From: Pseudidiomarina aquimaris
GTDB taxonomy: Bacteria > Pseudomonadota > Gammaproteobacteria > Enterobacterales > Alteromonadaceae
Direction of reading: 5' to 3'
NCBI RefSeq assembly: GCF_003987395.1
Contig: NZ_PIPT01000006.1
Location: 173,637 to 237,636 of the forward strand
Length of the DNA stretch: 64,000 bases
This document shows, in pieces, positions 1-8,684 of the stretch. How positions within the stretch are numbered: the stretch's first letter is position 1; each line of letters starts with the position of its first letter. The notes beneath the pieces were generated by a model, which saw only the letters and a program-made list of their open reading frames with translations, did not search any database and was not told the DNA's origin. The translations under genes and the position numbers were made by a program.

Positions 1-627
1 GCGGTGATTAACTTGGCGGGTGTACCCTCGATTGTTTACGGGGTATTCGGTTTAGGTTTCTTCGTCTACATGGTGGGTGGTTCGCTTGACCAAATCTTCT
101 ATCCAGAAGCCTTGCCGAGCCCAACCTTTGGTACACCGGGCGTCATGTGGGCGGCGATTACCTTGGCGATTCTAACTTTGCCAGTGGTCATTGTCTCGAC
201 CGAAGAAGGTTTGTCGCGTATTCCAAGCACGCTGCGCGAAGGTAGCTTGGCACTCGGTGCGACCAAAGCTGAAACCCTGTGGCGGATTATTATTCCAATG
301 GCGTCACCGGCGATTATGACCGGTCTGATCTTGGCCGTCGCCCGAGCGGCGGGTGAGGTTGCACCATTGATGTTGGTAGGTGTGGTGAAGTCGGCACCGA
401 TGTTACCGGTGGATGGTAACTTCCCGTACTTCCATTTAGATCGCAAATTTATGCACTTAGGTTTCCACATTTATGATGTTGGCTTCCAGAGCCCGAACGT
501 TGAAGCGGCGCGGCCGCTGGTTTACGCCACCTCGTTCCTGTTGGTAACGGTGATTATTGGCTTGAACTTAACGGCTATTGGTGTGCGTAACCATTTACGT
601 GAAAAGTATCGCTCACTTGAGCATTAA
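1..627 (+). CDS. pstA: Phosphate ABC transporter permease PstA (3' part)
   Basis: Inner-membrane permease subunit of the high-affinity phosphate importer PstSCAB. The reading frame is open at the first base of the window, so the N-terminus lies upstream; the GTG at position 4 is an internal valine, not a start. The visible 208 residues contain several hydrophobic segments and the cytoplasmic EAA loop typical of ABC permeases (GSLALGATKAETLWRIIIP), which docks on the ATPase. It is followed after 30 bp by pstB and then phoU, the standard order of the pst operon. The family assignment is firm; only the missing N-terminus limits it. Confidence 0.95.
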   Translation, partial: AVINLAGVPSIVYGVFGLGFFVYMVGGSLDQIFYPEALPSPTFGTPGVMWAAITLAILTLPVVIVSTEEGLSRIPSTLREGSLALGATKAETLWRIIIPMASPAIMTGLILAVARAAGEVAPLMLVGVVKSAPMLPVDGNFPYFHLDRKFMHLGFHIYDVGFQSPNVEAARPLVYATSFLLVTVIIGLNLTAIGVRNHLREKYRSLEH

Positions 628-657
628 TTAACGAAGCAGAAGCGAAAAGGTCTTACT

Positions 658-1476
658 ATGATTTCGGTAACTCCGACAAACAATCAGGCAGAGAGCCTCG
701 ATTTAGAAAATTTAACGGCGGATCAAACCGCTCTGGAAATTCGCAATTTGAATCTGCACTACGGCGATGCTCAAGCTTTGCATGATATTTCCATGGCAAT
801 TCCAAAGAACCGCGTCACCGCTTTTATCGGCCCATCGGGCTGCGGTAAATCAACCTTATTGCGTTGTATTAACCGCATGAACGACTTGGTTGAGATTTGT
901 AAAATTACCGGCGAGATTCGTCTGCACGAGAAAAACATCTATGACAAAGATGTCGACGTTGCGGAATTACGTCGTCGTGTGGGCATGGTATTCCAGCGCC
1001 CGAACCCGTTCCCAAAATCAATTTACGAGAACGTGGTTTATGGCATGCGCTTGATGGGTGTGAACGACCGCCGTACTTTAGATGAAGTGGTCGAGCGTTC
1101 ATTGAAAGGCGCAGCACTTTGGGAAGAAGTAAAAGATCGTCTAAACGCGAGTGCTTTCAGCTTGTCAGGTGGTCAGCAACAACGTTTGGTCATCGCCCGC
1201 GCTATCGCGATCGAGCCTGAAGTATTGTTGCTCGATGAACCGACTTCGGCACTTGACCCAATTTCAACTTTGACGATCGAAGAGTTGATCACTGAGTTGA
1301 AAGAAAAATACACCGTAGTCATTGTCACGCATAACATGCAACAAGCGGCGCGGGTATCGGACCAGACAGCCTTTATGTACATGGGTAAGCTGATTGAATA
1401 TGCTGATACCAATACGCTGTTTACCACGCCGACCCAGAAGCAAACCGAAGATTACATTACTGGACGTTACGGCTAA
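658..1476 (+). CDS. pstB: Phosphate ABC transporter ATP-binding protein PstB
   Basis: ATPase that drives phosphate uptake through PstA/PstC. At 272 residues it has every ABC hallmark: Walker [10 protein letters not shown] (58-66), Q-loop glutamine near 113, signature LSGGQQ (169-174), Walker B VLLLDEP (189-195) and the H-loop histidine in VTHN (about 225). The first 25 residues are an N-terminal extension ahead of the ABC core. The ATG is preceded by an AAAGG Shine-Dalgarno sequence at 646-650. It lies between pstA and phoU in one transcript. Operons of this kind are normally under PhoB control, but the promoter would be upstream of the window. Confidence 0.97.
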   Translation: MISVTPTNNQAESLDLENLTADQTALEIRNLNLHYGDAQALHDISMAIPKNRVTAFIGPSGCGKSTLLRCINRMNDLVEICKITGEIRLHEKNIYDKDVDVAELRRRVGMVFQRPNPFPKSIYENVVYGMRLMGVNDRRTLDEVVERSLKGAALWEEVKDRLNASAFSLSGGQQQRLVIARAIAIEPEVLLLDEPTSALDPISTLTIEELITELKEKYTVVIVTHNMQQAARVSDQTAFMYMGKLIEYADTNTLFTTPTQKQTEDYITGRYG

Positions 1477-1489
1477 GAGGAGCTGAATC

Positions 1490-2218
1490 ATGGATAAATT
1501 AAATACTGGTCGGCACATCTCCGGCAAATTTAATGACGAACTCGATGCCGTCCGTACCCAAGTGATGAACATGGGCGGCTTGGTTGAGCAGCAACTACGT
1601 GACTCGCTGGTCGCGATTGAAAACTCAGACCATGAGCTTGCCGAGCAAGTCTTGCAACGCGACTATAAAATTAACGCGTTGGAAGTGCAGATTGATGAAG
1701 CTTGTGTGCAAATCATTGCCAAACGTCAGCCTGCGGCAAGTGACCTGCGTTTGATTATCGCTATTTTCAAAACCATTGCCGACTTAGAGCGCATTGGTGA
1801 TGAAGCTGAGCGTATTGCGCGTGTGGCTCTTGAGAGTTTCAACAACGACCAGCAGCAGTTCTTGGTCAGTCTTGAGAACCTCGGTCAGCAGGTCTTGGCG
1901 ATGTTGCATGGCGTGCTTGATGCATTTGCACGTATGGACCTCGACAGCGCCTATGAAGTGCACCAAATGGACGCCCAAGCCGACCGTCAATACGAAGGCT
2001 TAACGCGTCAATTGATGACTTACATGATGGAAGACCCGCGTGGGATTCCGAAGGTCATGAATGTACTTTGGTCAGCGCGTTCACTCGAGCGCATCGGTGA
2101 CCGTTGCCAGAACATCGCCGAGTACATTATTTTCTTCGTCAAAGGTAAAGACGTACGTCATGTGTCGCCAGAATCCATGGCGCGCACCGTGGGTCGGCCG
2201 CAGCCTGACACTGAGTAA
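1490..2218 (+). CDS. phoU: Phosphate signalling regulator PhoU
   Basis: Cytoplasmic helical-bundle protein that links the Pst transporter to the PhoR kinase and keeps the Pho regulon off when phosphate is plentiful. Two PhoU repeats are visible, each with the family's metal-binding signature: ADLERIGDEAERIA in the first half and RSLERIGDRCQNIAEYI in the second. Length (242 residues) is normal. The ATG lies 13 bp after the pstB stop, with an AGAGGAG Shine-Dalgarno sequence starting in the stop region. A strong terminator follows directly, so this is the last gene of the pst operon. Confidence 0.97.
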   Translation: MDKLNTGRHISGKFNDELDAVRTQVMNMGGLVEQQLRDSLVAIENSDHELAEQVLQRDYKINALEVQIDEACVQIIAKRQPAASDLRLIIAIFKTIADLERIGDEAERIARVALESFNNDQQQFLVSLENLGQQVLAMLHGVLDAFARMDLDSAYEVHQMDAQADRQYEGLTRQLMTYMMEDPRGIPKVMNVLWSARSLERIGDRCQNIAEYIIFFVKGKDVRHVSPESMARTVGRPQPDTE

Positions 2219-2238
2219 ATAGGATTGCTTGCTGTAAG

Positions 2239-2264
2239 CGCCGACCACTAGGGTCGGCGTTTTT
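2239..2264 (+). terminator. Rho-independent terminator of the pst operon
   Basis: An 8-bp GC-rich stem (CGCCGACC at 2239-2246 with GGTCGGCG at 2252-2259) and a 5-base loop are followed by a T run at 2260-2264. It sits 20 bp after the phoU stop and touches the end of the minus-strand gene at 2263, so it may serve both converging genes. Confidence 0.9.
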
Positions 2265-2550
2265 ATTTGAAGGGCATAAACTTGGTCCGCAGCCAGTTGA
2301 GAATCACTGCTGCCAAGATAATATAAAGCGCTAAATTAACATGGGCGATAATCATCCAGCCGTCATTCGCACATGACGTCGAGAAGATAAAGCATGCGTG
2401 CCAAGTCACGAGCGCGAACGTGATGATTGGCGTCAACAACAGCAGGAGCACTGCAAACCCACGCCAGCGTAGTCTGAAAACATAGCTCAGAACAACAATA
2501 AGCAGTGCGGCGATACCAACTTCGGCGACTAGTGTTAAAGTGTCTGCCAT
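2263..2550 (-). CDS. Small hypothetical membrane protein
   Basis: I do not recognise this 95-residue protein. It has about three hydrophobic segments (LVAEVGIAALLIVVLSYVF; GFAVLLLLLTPIITFALV; a C-terminal helix around LALYIILAAVIL) joined by short loops, with a cysteine-containing loop (FSTSCANDGW) between the second and third. The start chosen is the ATG at 2550, which has AAAGGA 6 bases upstream; a longer frame to 2607 lacks a comparable site. It converges on phoU and stands alone between the pst operon and the HipBA-like pair. A small inner-membrane protein is inferred; no function is proposed. Confidence 0.7.
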   Translation of the reverse strand: MADTLTLVAEVGIAALLIVVLSYVFRLRWRGFAVLLLLLTPIITFALVTWHACFIFSTSCANDGWMIIAHVNLALYIILAAVILNWLRTKFMPFK

Positions 2551-2631
2551 TTGATTATCCTTTTTGCAACGTTTTTTTAAAATAACCAAGTTGGAATGGA
2601 ACTGCAAGAGTCCAACTACATAGCGCCGGTG

Positions 2632-3918
2632 TCATAGCTGTTTTACAAGAGCATCGCGAGAGCGTTCAATGCGTTGCGAAATAAGCCGTCGGGTTTGTTG
2701 CTGAATATCGAGCTCCTTTGCAATTGCGTTAAACTCATCAACAACCTCGGTAACTGCAAAAATATCGTGTTTTGCCTGTGACCAGCGCGCGTAGCCAGCA
2801 GAGTTCGCTAACTTCTGCAGAGCTTTAAGCGGCGGTTCTTTACCATAACCAGCGTAGGCTGTGGCATGCTCGTTAAATGCGCTGGGGTTAAAAATGATGT
2901 CGTAGAACGGAGCTGGATGCCATGCTCCATTGTCATCGAGTAAAAATCCCCAGTTTTTACTGTGATCATCCTGATTACAGGTGAGTAAATTGAAAATTGC
3001 GCGCTTAAATTGTAATTGACCATAGGCTGGTGACCTACAGAGCATTCTGGTTGCTTTGATTAAATCATCATAGTCGAGGCTTGGCGTGCGAAAATCAGCG
3101 TCAAGCAACCCACAAGCACTATGAAAATGTTGTCGCCCCGAAGTAGTCGCAGAATTTCTCACATAATCGAAACGTTGCGTTGCGAGCCATTGTCGAGCCC
3201 CCGAGGCTTGCGGTGCATCGAGTAACTGCCACTTCGGTGGGCTGAGCTTAGCTTTTGCCGCTAAGGTTAAATAGGCTGCTTCACATAAGCCTTCTTCATG
3301 GCCTAATGGCAGGCTAGCTGAAGTAAATTTGACCAACCAAGCATCGTCTCCCGCAAGAGGCTTAGTGCGACAACTGGCGTAATCATTACCTTGGAAATAA
3401 ATTTGTGCTTTCGGGCGTGCACCGCCTGAACCGCCAGCGGCAATAAGCTGTGCTAACACATCATCGGTTTGTCCATCGAAAACGGCTTGGGCGTTGAGAC
3501 CAAGTGTAGCCAAGTCGATTTCTCCCTGGTCGAGCGGAACGTAATCAGATGTGGGGCTGAAACTCAGCGCTCCGAGCGCGGAATTGCCGACGAACGCAAG
3601 TCGATCCATTGCGGTGACGGTGTTAGGTAGTAGGTCGTGTTGCCGAAACACGCGATCTTGTAGCAACAATCCCCAACCATCAGGCAGTGAGTCGGCAAAC
3701 AATCCATGTAAACCTGCGTGTGGTGAATGTGGCGCAGCTTGCACAGAATTGTCGAAGCGAAGACCGAACGGTGAGAGGTTATCGTGCTGGTCGAGGTAGT
3801 TTTGCGCGTACTGAAAGAATACACCCTGCCGATTTTGTGCAAGCGTACCCACGAGGACTTTCACTCCAGACATAAGGGTGCGGTGTACTTGGAGTTTCTT
3901 AACGGGTCTAAAACTCAT
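2632..3918 (-). CDS. hipA: HipA-like serine/threonine kinase toxin
   Basis: Member of the HipA family, protein kinases with a PI3/4K-like fold that act as toxins of type II toxin-antitoxin systems; E. coli HipA phosphorylates glutamyl-tRNA synthetase. The 428 residues carry the family marks: an N-terminal HipA_N region, the serine-containing loop GGSGGARPKA (162-171, equivalent to the autophosphorylated loop), the catalytic loop CNQDDHSKNW (314-323) and the metal-binding segment PFYDI (337-341). All catalytic residues appear intact. Its ATG overlaps the end of the small HTH gene by 11 bp, so the two are translationally coupled. The substrate cannot be told from sequence. Confidence 0.9.
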   Translation of the reverse strand: MSFRPVKKLQVHRTLMSGVKVLVGTLAQNRQGVFFQYAQNYLDQHDNLSPFGLRFDNSVQAAPHSPHAGLHGLFADSLPDGWGLLLQDRVFRQHDLLPNTVTAMDRLAFVGNSALGALSFSPTSDYVPLDQGEIDLATLGLNAQAVFDGQTDDVLAQLIAAGGSGGARPKAQIYFQGNDYASCRTKPLAGDDAWLVKFTSASLPLGHEEGLCEAAYLTLAAKAKLSPPKWQLLDAPQASGARQWLATQRFDYVRNSATTSGRQHFHSACGLLDADFRTPSLDYDDLIKATRMLCRSPAYGQLQFKRAIFNLLTCNQDDHSKNWGFLLDDNGAWHPAPFYDIIFNPSAFNEHATAYAGYGKEPPLKALQKLANSAGYARWSQAKHDIFAVTEVVDEFNAIAKELDIQQQTRRLISQRIERSRDALVKQL

Positions 3919-4192
3919 CTTTCAGCACCTCTTCGATAGAGGTCGGCGTCATTGACCGTTGTGCTTGAGTAAGTGCGTAAAGTCGTTTTAAGTCATCGAG
4001 GGTTTGCCACAACAATAGCAACTGGCGAAATGAAATTTGCCCAGTTAACTCGAATTTCTTAATTGTGGAGGCGGGAACAGTGCTTTTTTCGGCAAGAGCC
4101 GCGCGCGACAGTTTTGCTTGCTCACGCGCGGCACGCAGGTAGTCCGCAAACGCAGACTGAACATCTTGCTCCACCAATAATTGATACTTCAT
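3908..4192 (-). CDS. hipB: HipB-like HTH antitoxin
   Basis: A 94-residue protein with an XRE-type helix-turn-helix (about residues 20-75; LSRAALAEKSTVPASTIKKFE is the HTH core). It lies directly upstream of and overlaps the HipA-like gene, the standard antitoxin-toxin order, and probably binds both HipA and the operon operator. The ATG at 4192 was chosen because an upstream extension to 4255 would run through the promoter and operator repeats and looks non-coding. The Shine-Dalgarno sequence is weak (GGTG). The antitoxin role is inferred from position and fold. Confidence 0.85.
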   Translation of the reverse strand: MKYQLLVEQDVQSAFADYLRAAREQAKLSRAALAEKSTVPASTIKKFELTGQISFRQLLLLWQTLDDLKRLYALTQAQRSMTPTSIEEVLKDEF

Positions 4193-4205
4193 AGTGCACC
4201 CAAAG

Positions 4206-4265
4206 TAGACATAATGGTGTCTATTATAGCCTAAAAAATGTGCTTTTGGATACAATGATATCTAT
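4206..4265 (-). promoter_or_regulatory. Promoter and paired operator repeats of the hipBA-like operon
   Basis: On the minus strand there is a perfect -10 box TATAAT (4223-4228) and, touching it downstream, an inverted repeat TAGACA-6-TGTCTA (4206-4223). A related element, ATAGATATCATTGTATC, lies upstream at 4249-4265; both share ATAGAYAYCATT. Two similar sites flanking a promoter fit cooperative autorepression by a HipB-type protein. No good -35 box is seen at standard spacing. Confidence 0.6.
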
Positions 4266-4279
4266 TTGAGCGGCTATTC

Positions 4280-5521
4280 TTAGTACAAAACCCTAGCGCG
4301 AATGGTGCCTTCAATGGCGCGCATTTGCTCGAGCAGGTCGTCGGCGATGGTGCTCTCTTCCGGCGTGTCGACGTCGATGACCACGTAACCCACTTCGCTG
4401 TCGGTTTGCAGGTACTGACCCGAGACGTTGATGTTTTGCTCGGCCATGATTTGATTGATTTTGGTCAACATGCCGGGGCGGTTTTGGTGAATATGCAGCA
4501 AACGGCGGGCGCCGTGGTGCGCTGGCAATGATACTTCTGGGAAGTTGACTGCTGACAAGGTAGAGCCGTTGTCAGAGTAGTGAGCCAGTTTACCCGCCAC
4601 TTCAATACCAATGTTTTCTTGTGCTTCTTGGGTTGAGCCACCAACATGCGGGGTCAGAATGCAGTTGTCGATACCGCGTAGTGGTGATTCGAACAAGTCG
4701 TTATTGCTGCTTGGTTCCACTGGGAAGACGTCAATCGCTGCGCCGCCCAAGTGACCGCTGCGCAGACTGGCAGCCAAATCTTCAATATTTACCACAGTAC
4801 CGCGTGAGGCATTGATAAGAAGGGCGCCTTGTTTCATCTTGGCGAGTTGTGAAGCACTGATCATCCATTGGGTTTGCGCTGTTTCGGGTACGTGCAAAGT
4901 CACCACATCTGCTTGCTCCAGCAGGGCGTCGAGTGAACCGACCGAGAGGGCATTCCCTAGTGGCAGTTTGGTTTCAATGTCGTAAAAACGCACCTGCATA
5001 CCGATTTGTTCGGCGAGGATACTCAACTGGCTACCTATATGGCCGTAGCCAATAATGCCAAGCACTTTGCCGCGCGCTTCGAATGAGCCGTTGGCTGATT
5101 TGTCCCAGCCTCCACGGTGAGCTGCGGCATTTTTCTCAGGTACGCGGCGCAACAACATAATGATTTCGGCTAGAACCAGTTCGGCTACACTACGGGTGTT
5201 GGAAAATGGTGCGTTAAAGACCACCACACCGTGACGGCGCGCCGCTGCCAGATCCACTTGGTTGGTACCGATACAAAAACAACCGACGCCGATTAACTTC
5301 TCAGCCGCGGCAAAGACTTTTTCGGTCAGTTGCGTACGAGAACGTATCCCCAAAAAGTGAACGTCTTTGACGCGCTCGCAAAGTTCCTCTTCGCTCAATG
5401 AAGTTTTCACATACTCAATCGAATCATAGCCCTGCTGTTTGAGCACGTTGACCGCACTGTCGTGAACGCCTTCTAAAAGTAAAATTTTGATTCGGTCTTT
5501 GGCGAGCGATACTTGCGACAT
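4280..5521 (-). CDS. serA: D-3-phosphoglycerate dehydrogenase
   Basis: Catalyses the first step of serine synthesis, oxidation of 3-phosphoglycerate to 3-phosphohydroxypyruvate with NAD. The 413 residues show the D-isomer 2-hydroxyacid dehydrogenase fold: NAD-binding GIIGYGHIGSQ near 155, the arginine segment INASRGTVV, and the catalytic histidine in LTPHVGGST. A C-terminal ACT domain begins around residue 340 (HIHQNRPGMLTKI), the site of serine feedback inhibition in the E. coli enzyme, which has almost the same length. It lies 26 bp downstream of rpiA on the same strand. Confidence 0.96.
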   Translation of the reverse strand: MSQVSLAKDRIKILLLEGVHDSAVNVLKQQGYDSIEYVKTSLSEEELCERVKDVHFLGIRSRTQLTEKVFAAAEKLIGVGCFCIGTNQVDLAAARRHGVVVFNAPFSNTRSVAELVLAEIIMLLRRVPEKNAAAHRGGWDKSANGSFEARGKVLGIIGYGHIGSQLSILAEQIGMQVRFYDIETKLPLGNALSVGSLDALLEQADVVTLHVPETAQTQWMISASQLAKMKQGALLINASRGTVVNIEDLAASLRSGHLGGAAIDVFPVEPSSNNDLFESPLRGIDNCILTPHVGGSTQEAQENIGIEVAGKLAHYSDNGSTLSAVNFPEVSLPAHHGARRLLHIHQNRPGMLTKINQIMAEQNINVSGQYLQTDSEVGYVVIDVDTPEESTIADDLLEQMRAIEGTIRARVLY

Positions 5522-5547
5522 GGCTGTTATTGCACCTTTTATTGGGA

Positions 5548-6234
5548 TTATTTAAGGGTTTGGATACCGCTTGCGCTGGCAACGATGGTCACGTCAGCGC
5601 CGCGCTGGGCAAAGAGTCCGTTGGTGACGACACCGACGATATTGTTCAGCTGCTGCTCGAGATGAATCGGGTCGAGGATATCGAAGTTATGCACATCGAG
5701 GATCCAGTTACCATTATCGGTGGTCACGCCTTCACGCCAAACCGGGTCACCGCCGAGTTTGACGATTTCGCGGGCGATATACGAACGCGCCATGGGAATG
5801 ACTTCGACAGGTATTGGAAAGCGACCGAGGCGACCTACTTGCTTACTTGAATCAACAATACAAACAAAGGTATCAGCAACTGCGGCGACAATTTTTTCGC
5901 GGGTGAGAGCAGCGCCACCACCTTTGACCATGCGCATGTGCTCGTCAATTTCATCGGCGCCATCGACGTAAATCGGTAGCTCGCTGACGCTATTTAGGTC
6001 AACCACACGAATGCCGTGCTGCTTCAATCGCTCAGTTGAAGCTTCCGAGCTTGAAACGGCGGCTTCGATATCATGTTTGATACTAGCGAGCGCATCAATG
6101 AAGAAGTTGACCGTGGAGCCCGTGCCGACACCTATGACTGCTTGCTGCGGCAAATTGGCTTTGACGTAGTCGAGAGCTGCTTCTGCAGCCTTTTGTTTTT
6201 GCTCGTTTTTCTGTTGTTCTGATGAGGTAGCCAT
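5548..6234 (-). CDS. rpiA: Ribose-5-phosphate isomerase A
   Basis: Interconverts ribose 5-phosphate and ribulose 5-phosphate in the non-oxidative pentose phosphate pathway. Family motifs are all present: [15 protein letters not shown] (phosphate-binding loop), VDGADEID (active-site acidic residues) and [14 protein letters not shown]. It is 228 residues, slightly longer than the E. coli enzyme because of a lysine- and glutamine-rich N-terminal tail of about 15 residues. It is followed by serA, the same pairing as in E. coli. Confidence 0.96.
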   Translation of the reverse strand: MATSSEQQKNEQKQKAAEAALDYVKANLPQQAVIGVGTGSTVNFFIDALASIKHDIEAAVSSSEASTERLKQHGIRVVDLNSVSELPIYVDGADEIDEHMRMVKGGGAALTREKIVAAVADTFVCIVDSSKQVGRLGRFPIPVEVIPMARSYIAREIVKLGGDPVWREGVTTDNGNWILDVHNFDILDPIHLEQQLNNIVGVVTNGLFAQRGADVTIVASASGIQTLK

Positions 6235-6279
6235 GCCTGCTTCCTGAGTGAGTGGGCTATGGCTTTTCAGTATACATTT

Positions 6280-6900
6280 TTAGCATCTAAAGTCCCATAT
6301 TTTTGTTGGTGTAATGACCCTAGGTAGTGGTACGTCCCAAGCTTCGGTCGGCAGGCTTTCGACGAACTGGCAATCATAGGCGAGGCCGATGGGATGTAGG
6401 TTGGGGTAGCGACCTGCGCGCCAACCGGCGAGGGTGCGATCATAAAAGCCGCCGCCCATGCCGAGACGGTTGCCCACAGCGTCAAAGCCAACCAAAGGAA
6501 CGAATAAGACGTGGAGGCTTTGCAGCGGCACAACACGCTGGCATTCAAGCACTGGCTCCGGTATGGCGTATTCGTTGTGGCGCCATTCGCTGTGTTCGTC
6601 AATATGTAGCATCAATAAATGATGCTTGACGATAGGGTGCAGGACCGGGAGCGCCACACTGTGACCGCCGTGCTGTAGCGCTTGATTGAGCGTATGGGTT
6701 GGCAGCTCGGCACGAACACTGTGATAGCTGCCGATAGAGCACGGTTGCTGCAGCTCTGCAAGGGTCAATAGTTGCGTTTGGATGGCAGCAGCAGCCTGTT
6801 TGCGCTCTGCGGCACTTAGCGCTTTACGTGCGGCAAGCAACTCGCGCCGTAATTGCTGTCGGCTCGGCGCACTGCTATTCTGAGGCAATTGTCTTTTCAT
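6280..6900 (-). CDS. ygfA: 5-formyltetrahydrofolate cyclo-ligase
   Basis: Converts 5-formyltetrahydrofolate to 5,10-methenyltetrahydrofolate using ATP, rescuing folate inhibited by glycine-cleavage by-products. The diagnostic C-terminal motif PLVGFDAVGNRLGMGGGFYDRTL is intact, and an RRELLAARKAL segment near the N-terminus binds nucleotide. At 206 residues it is about 20 longer than the E. coli protein, mainly at the N-terminus. In E. coli this gene is cotranscribed with 6S RNA; here a secreted amidohydrolase gene on the opposite strand separates them, starting only 15 bp from this start codon. Confidence 0.93.
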   Translation of the reverse strand: MKRQLPQNSSAPSRQQLRRELLAARKALSAAERKQAAAAIQTQLLTLAELQQPCSIGSYHSVRAELPTHTLNQALQHGGHSVALPVLHPIVKHHLLMLHIDEHSEWRHNEYAIPEPVLECQRVVPLQSLHVLFVPLVGFDAVGNRLGMGGGFYDRTLAGWRAGRYPNLHPIGLAYDCQFVESLPTEAWDVPLPRVITPTKIWDFRC

Positions 6901-6915
6901 AGAGTGATTTATAGC

Positions 6916-8478
6916 ATGTTGAAACGGGTTCTGACTACGCTAGTTTTGTCCACCATTATGTCTTCACAGCTCATGGCGGCTCCGCCGAAAGCACCACCAC
7001 GTGGCGAGCAAGGTGAAGGGCCCTACGAACGGCTGATTTTGCGTGGGGTGAATCTGATCAACGGTGAAGGCGCACCGATGCAAGGCCCGGTCGACATTGT
7101 GATTGAAAACGATCGCATCAAAAATGTCGTCAGCGTGGGTAATCCTGGCGTGCCGATCCTTGAGCAGCGTCGCCCGAAAGCGGAGCCTGGCGATAAAGAA
7201 CTCGATTTAACCGGCCACTACGTTTTGCCGGGCTTCATTGACATGCATGGACACATTGGCGGTTCTGCCGACGGTATCCCAGCAGAGTACGTGTTGAAAT
7301 TGTGGTTAGCGCACGGCATTACCACGGTGCGCGAGCCGGGTAGTTTTAATGGGCTCGAGTGGACCAAATGGCACCAAGAGCAGGCCGCAAATAATTCCAT
7401 CGTTTCACCGCGTATTATTCCGTACCTCGGCTATGGTATGAACAGCGACGAGCCGATTTTCAAGCCAGAGCAGGCCCGTGAGTGGGTGCGTGACATCAAG
7501 CAAAAGGGCGCAGAAGGCATTAAATTCTTCGGTGCACGGCCTGAAATTATGGCCGCAGCGCTCGATGAAGCTGAGAAGCAGGGCCTTGGCACCATGATGC
7601 ACCATGCACAACTCAATGTAGTGCGCACCAACGTGGTGGACTCAGCGCGTTTGGGCCTCGACAGCATGGAACATTGGTACGGCTTGCCAGAGGCATTGTT
7701 CACCGAGCAAGTGATTCAGGACTATCCAGCCGACTACAATTACAACAACGAACAAGATCGCTTTGCCGAAGCGGGGCGCTTGTGGAAGCAAGCTGCCGAG
7801 CCGGGTTCAGAAAAATGGAACCAAGTGCGAGATGAGTTGATTGAGCTCGATTTCACCATTAACCCGACGCTGACCATTTACGAAGCCAGCCGCGACTTGA
7901 TGCGTGAGCGCCAAGCCATTTGGCACAACGAATACACGCTGCCGCAGTTGTGGGAGTTCTTCGAACCCAGCCGCTATGCTCACGGTTCTTACTGGTTTGA
8001 CTGGACCACCGACGAAGAAGTCGCGTGGCGCAAGAATTATCAAAAGTGGATGACCTTCTTGCAAGACTACAAAAACCACGGTGGGCGTATTACCACGGGT
8101 TCTGACGCGGGTTACATCTACAAAATCTACGGTTTCGGATTGATTCGCGAATTCGAATTGCTGCGTGAAGCGGGCTTTAACGCACTCGAAGTGGTGCAAG
8201 CGGCAACCTTGAATGGTGCAGAGGCATTGGGTCTTGAGCATGAAATTGGCTCTGTGGTGCCCGGTAAAAAAGCTGACCTCGTGGTCGTAGCAGAGAATCC
8301 ACTGGCGAACTTCAAAGTGTTGTACGGCACAGGCCATTTCAAGTTGAACGATCAGAACGAACCGATTCGCACCAAAGGCGTTCGCTACACCATTAAAGAC
8401 GGTATCGTTTACGATGCGCAAGAATTACTCAGTGATGTGCGTCGCTTGGTCGCCGAGGCGAAGGCCGACCAAGAGTAA
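6916..8478 (+). CDS. Secreted amidohydrolase family protein
   Basis: Metal-dependent hydrolase of the amidohydrolase superfamily, 520 residues. The start at ATG 6916 gives a clear signal peptide (MLKRVLTTLVLSTIMSSQLMAA), so it is exported; a longer frame from 6853 would overlap ygfA and spoil the signal. Metal-binding positions are visible as FIDMHGH (107-113), the lysine in GIKFFGA, the histidines in MMHHAQ and SMEHWYG, and the aspartate in TGSDAGY. The superfamily includes imidazolonepropionase-like and dipeptidase-like enzymes; the substrate is unknown. Its transcript runs toward the 3' end of the 6S RNA gene. Confidence 0.85.
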   Translation: MLKRVLTTLVLSTIMSSQLMAAPPKAPPRGEQGEGPYERLILRGVNLINGEGAPMQGPVDIVIENDRIKNVVSVGNPGVPILEQRRPKAEPGDKELDLTGHYVLPGFIDMHGHIGGSADGIPAEYVLKLWLAHGITTVREPGSFNGLEWTKWHQEQAANNSIVSPRIIPYLGYGMNSDEPIFKPEQAREWVRDIKQKGAEGIKFFGARPEIMAAALDEAEKQGLGTMMHHAQLNVVRTNVVDSARLGLDSMEHWYGLPEALFTEQVIQDYPADYNYNNEQDRFAEAGRLWKQAAEPGSEKWNQVRDELIELDFTINPTLTIYEASRDLMRERQAIWHNEYTLPQLWEFFEPSRYAHGSYWFDWTTDEEVAWRKNYQKWMTFLQDYKNHGGRITTGSDAGYIYKIYGFGLIREFELLREAGFNALEVVQAATLNGAEALGLEHEIGSVVPGKKADLVVVAENPLANFKVLYGTGHFKLNDQNEPIRTKGVRYTIKDGIVYDAQELLSDVRRLVAEAKADQE

Positions 8479-8491
8479 AAATAGGGAAAAG

Positions 8492-8680
8492 GGTGATCAC
8501 CCAGGATGCCGCTGCGTGCTTTGGCCCTTGAACCCACTGGTTCAAGGCGGGGCGCAAATCAACGGCCGTAGGCTTCTCGATACATGTCGAGCTTGCACAA
8601 TAGCCGGTCAGTGAGCCCCTTTACTGATGACATCGGCTCAGGGACATTAGCGTGCTGGCGCACATCCCAGGCGATCCTAA
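8492..8680 (-). ncRNA. ssrS: 6S RNA
   Basis: Regulatory RNA that mimics an open promoter and sequesters sigma-70 RNA polymerase in stationary phase. Read on the minus strand it contains the conserved CCCTGAGCCGAT element of the 5' half, GAGAAGCCT in the middle, and the CTTGAACC...GGTTCAAGGG hairpin and GCGGCATCC of the 3' half. The ends form the expected closing helix (GATCGCCTGGGATG with CATCCTGGGTGATC, including G-U pairs). It begins about 5 bp after the zapA stop, as in other gammaproteobacteria. Ends are estimated to within a few bases. Confidence 0.93.
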
Positions 8681-8684
8681 CTTT

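Noticed and set aside
7807..8421. Long minus-strand open frame inside the first amidohydrolase gene
   Set aside because: It mirrors the codon pattern of the real gene, has no Shine-Dalgarno site and no recognisable domain.
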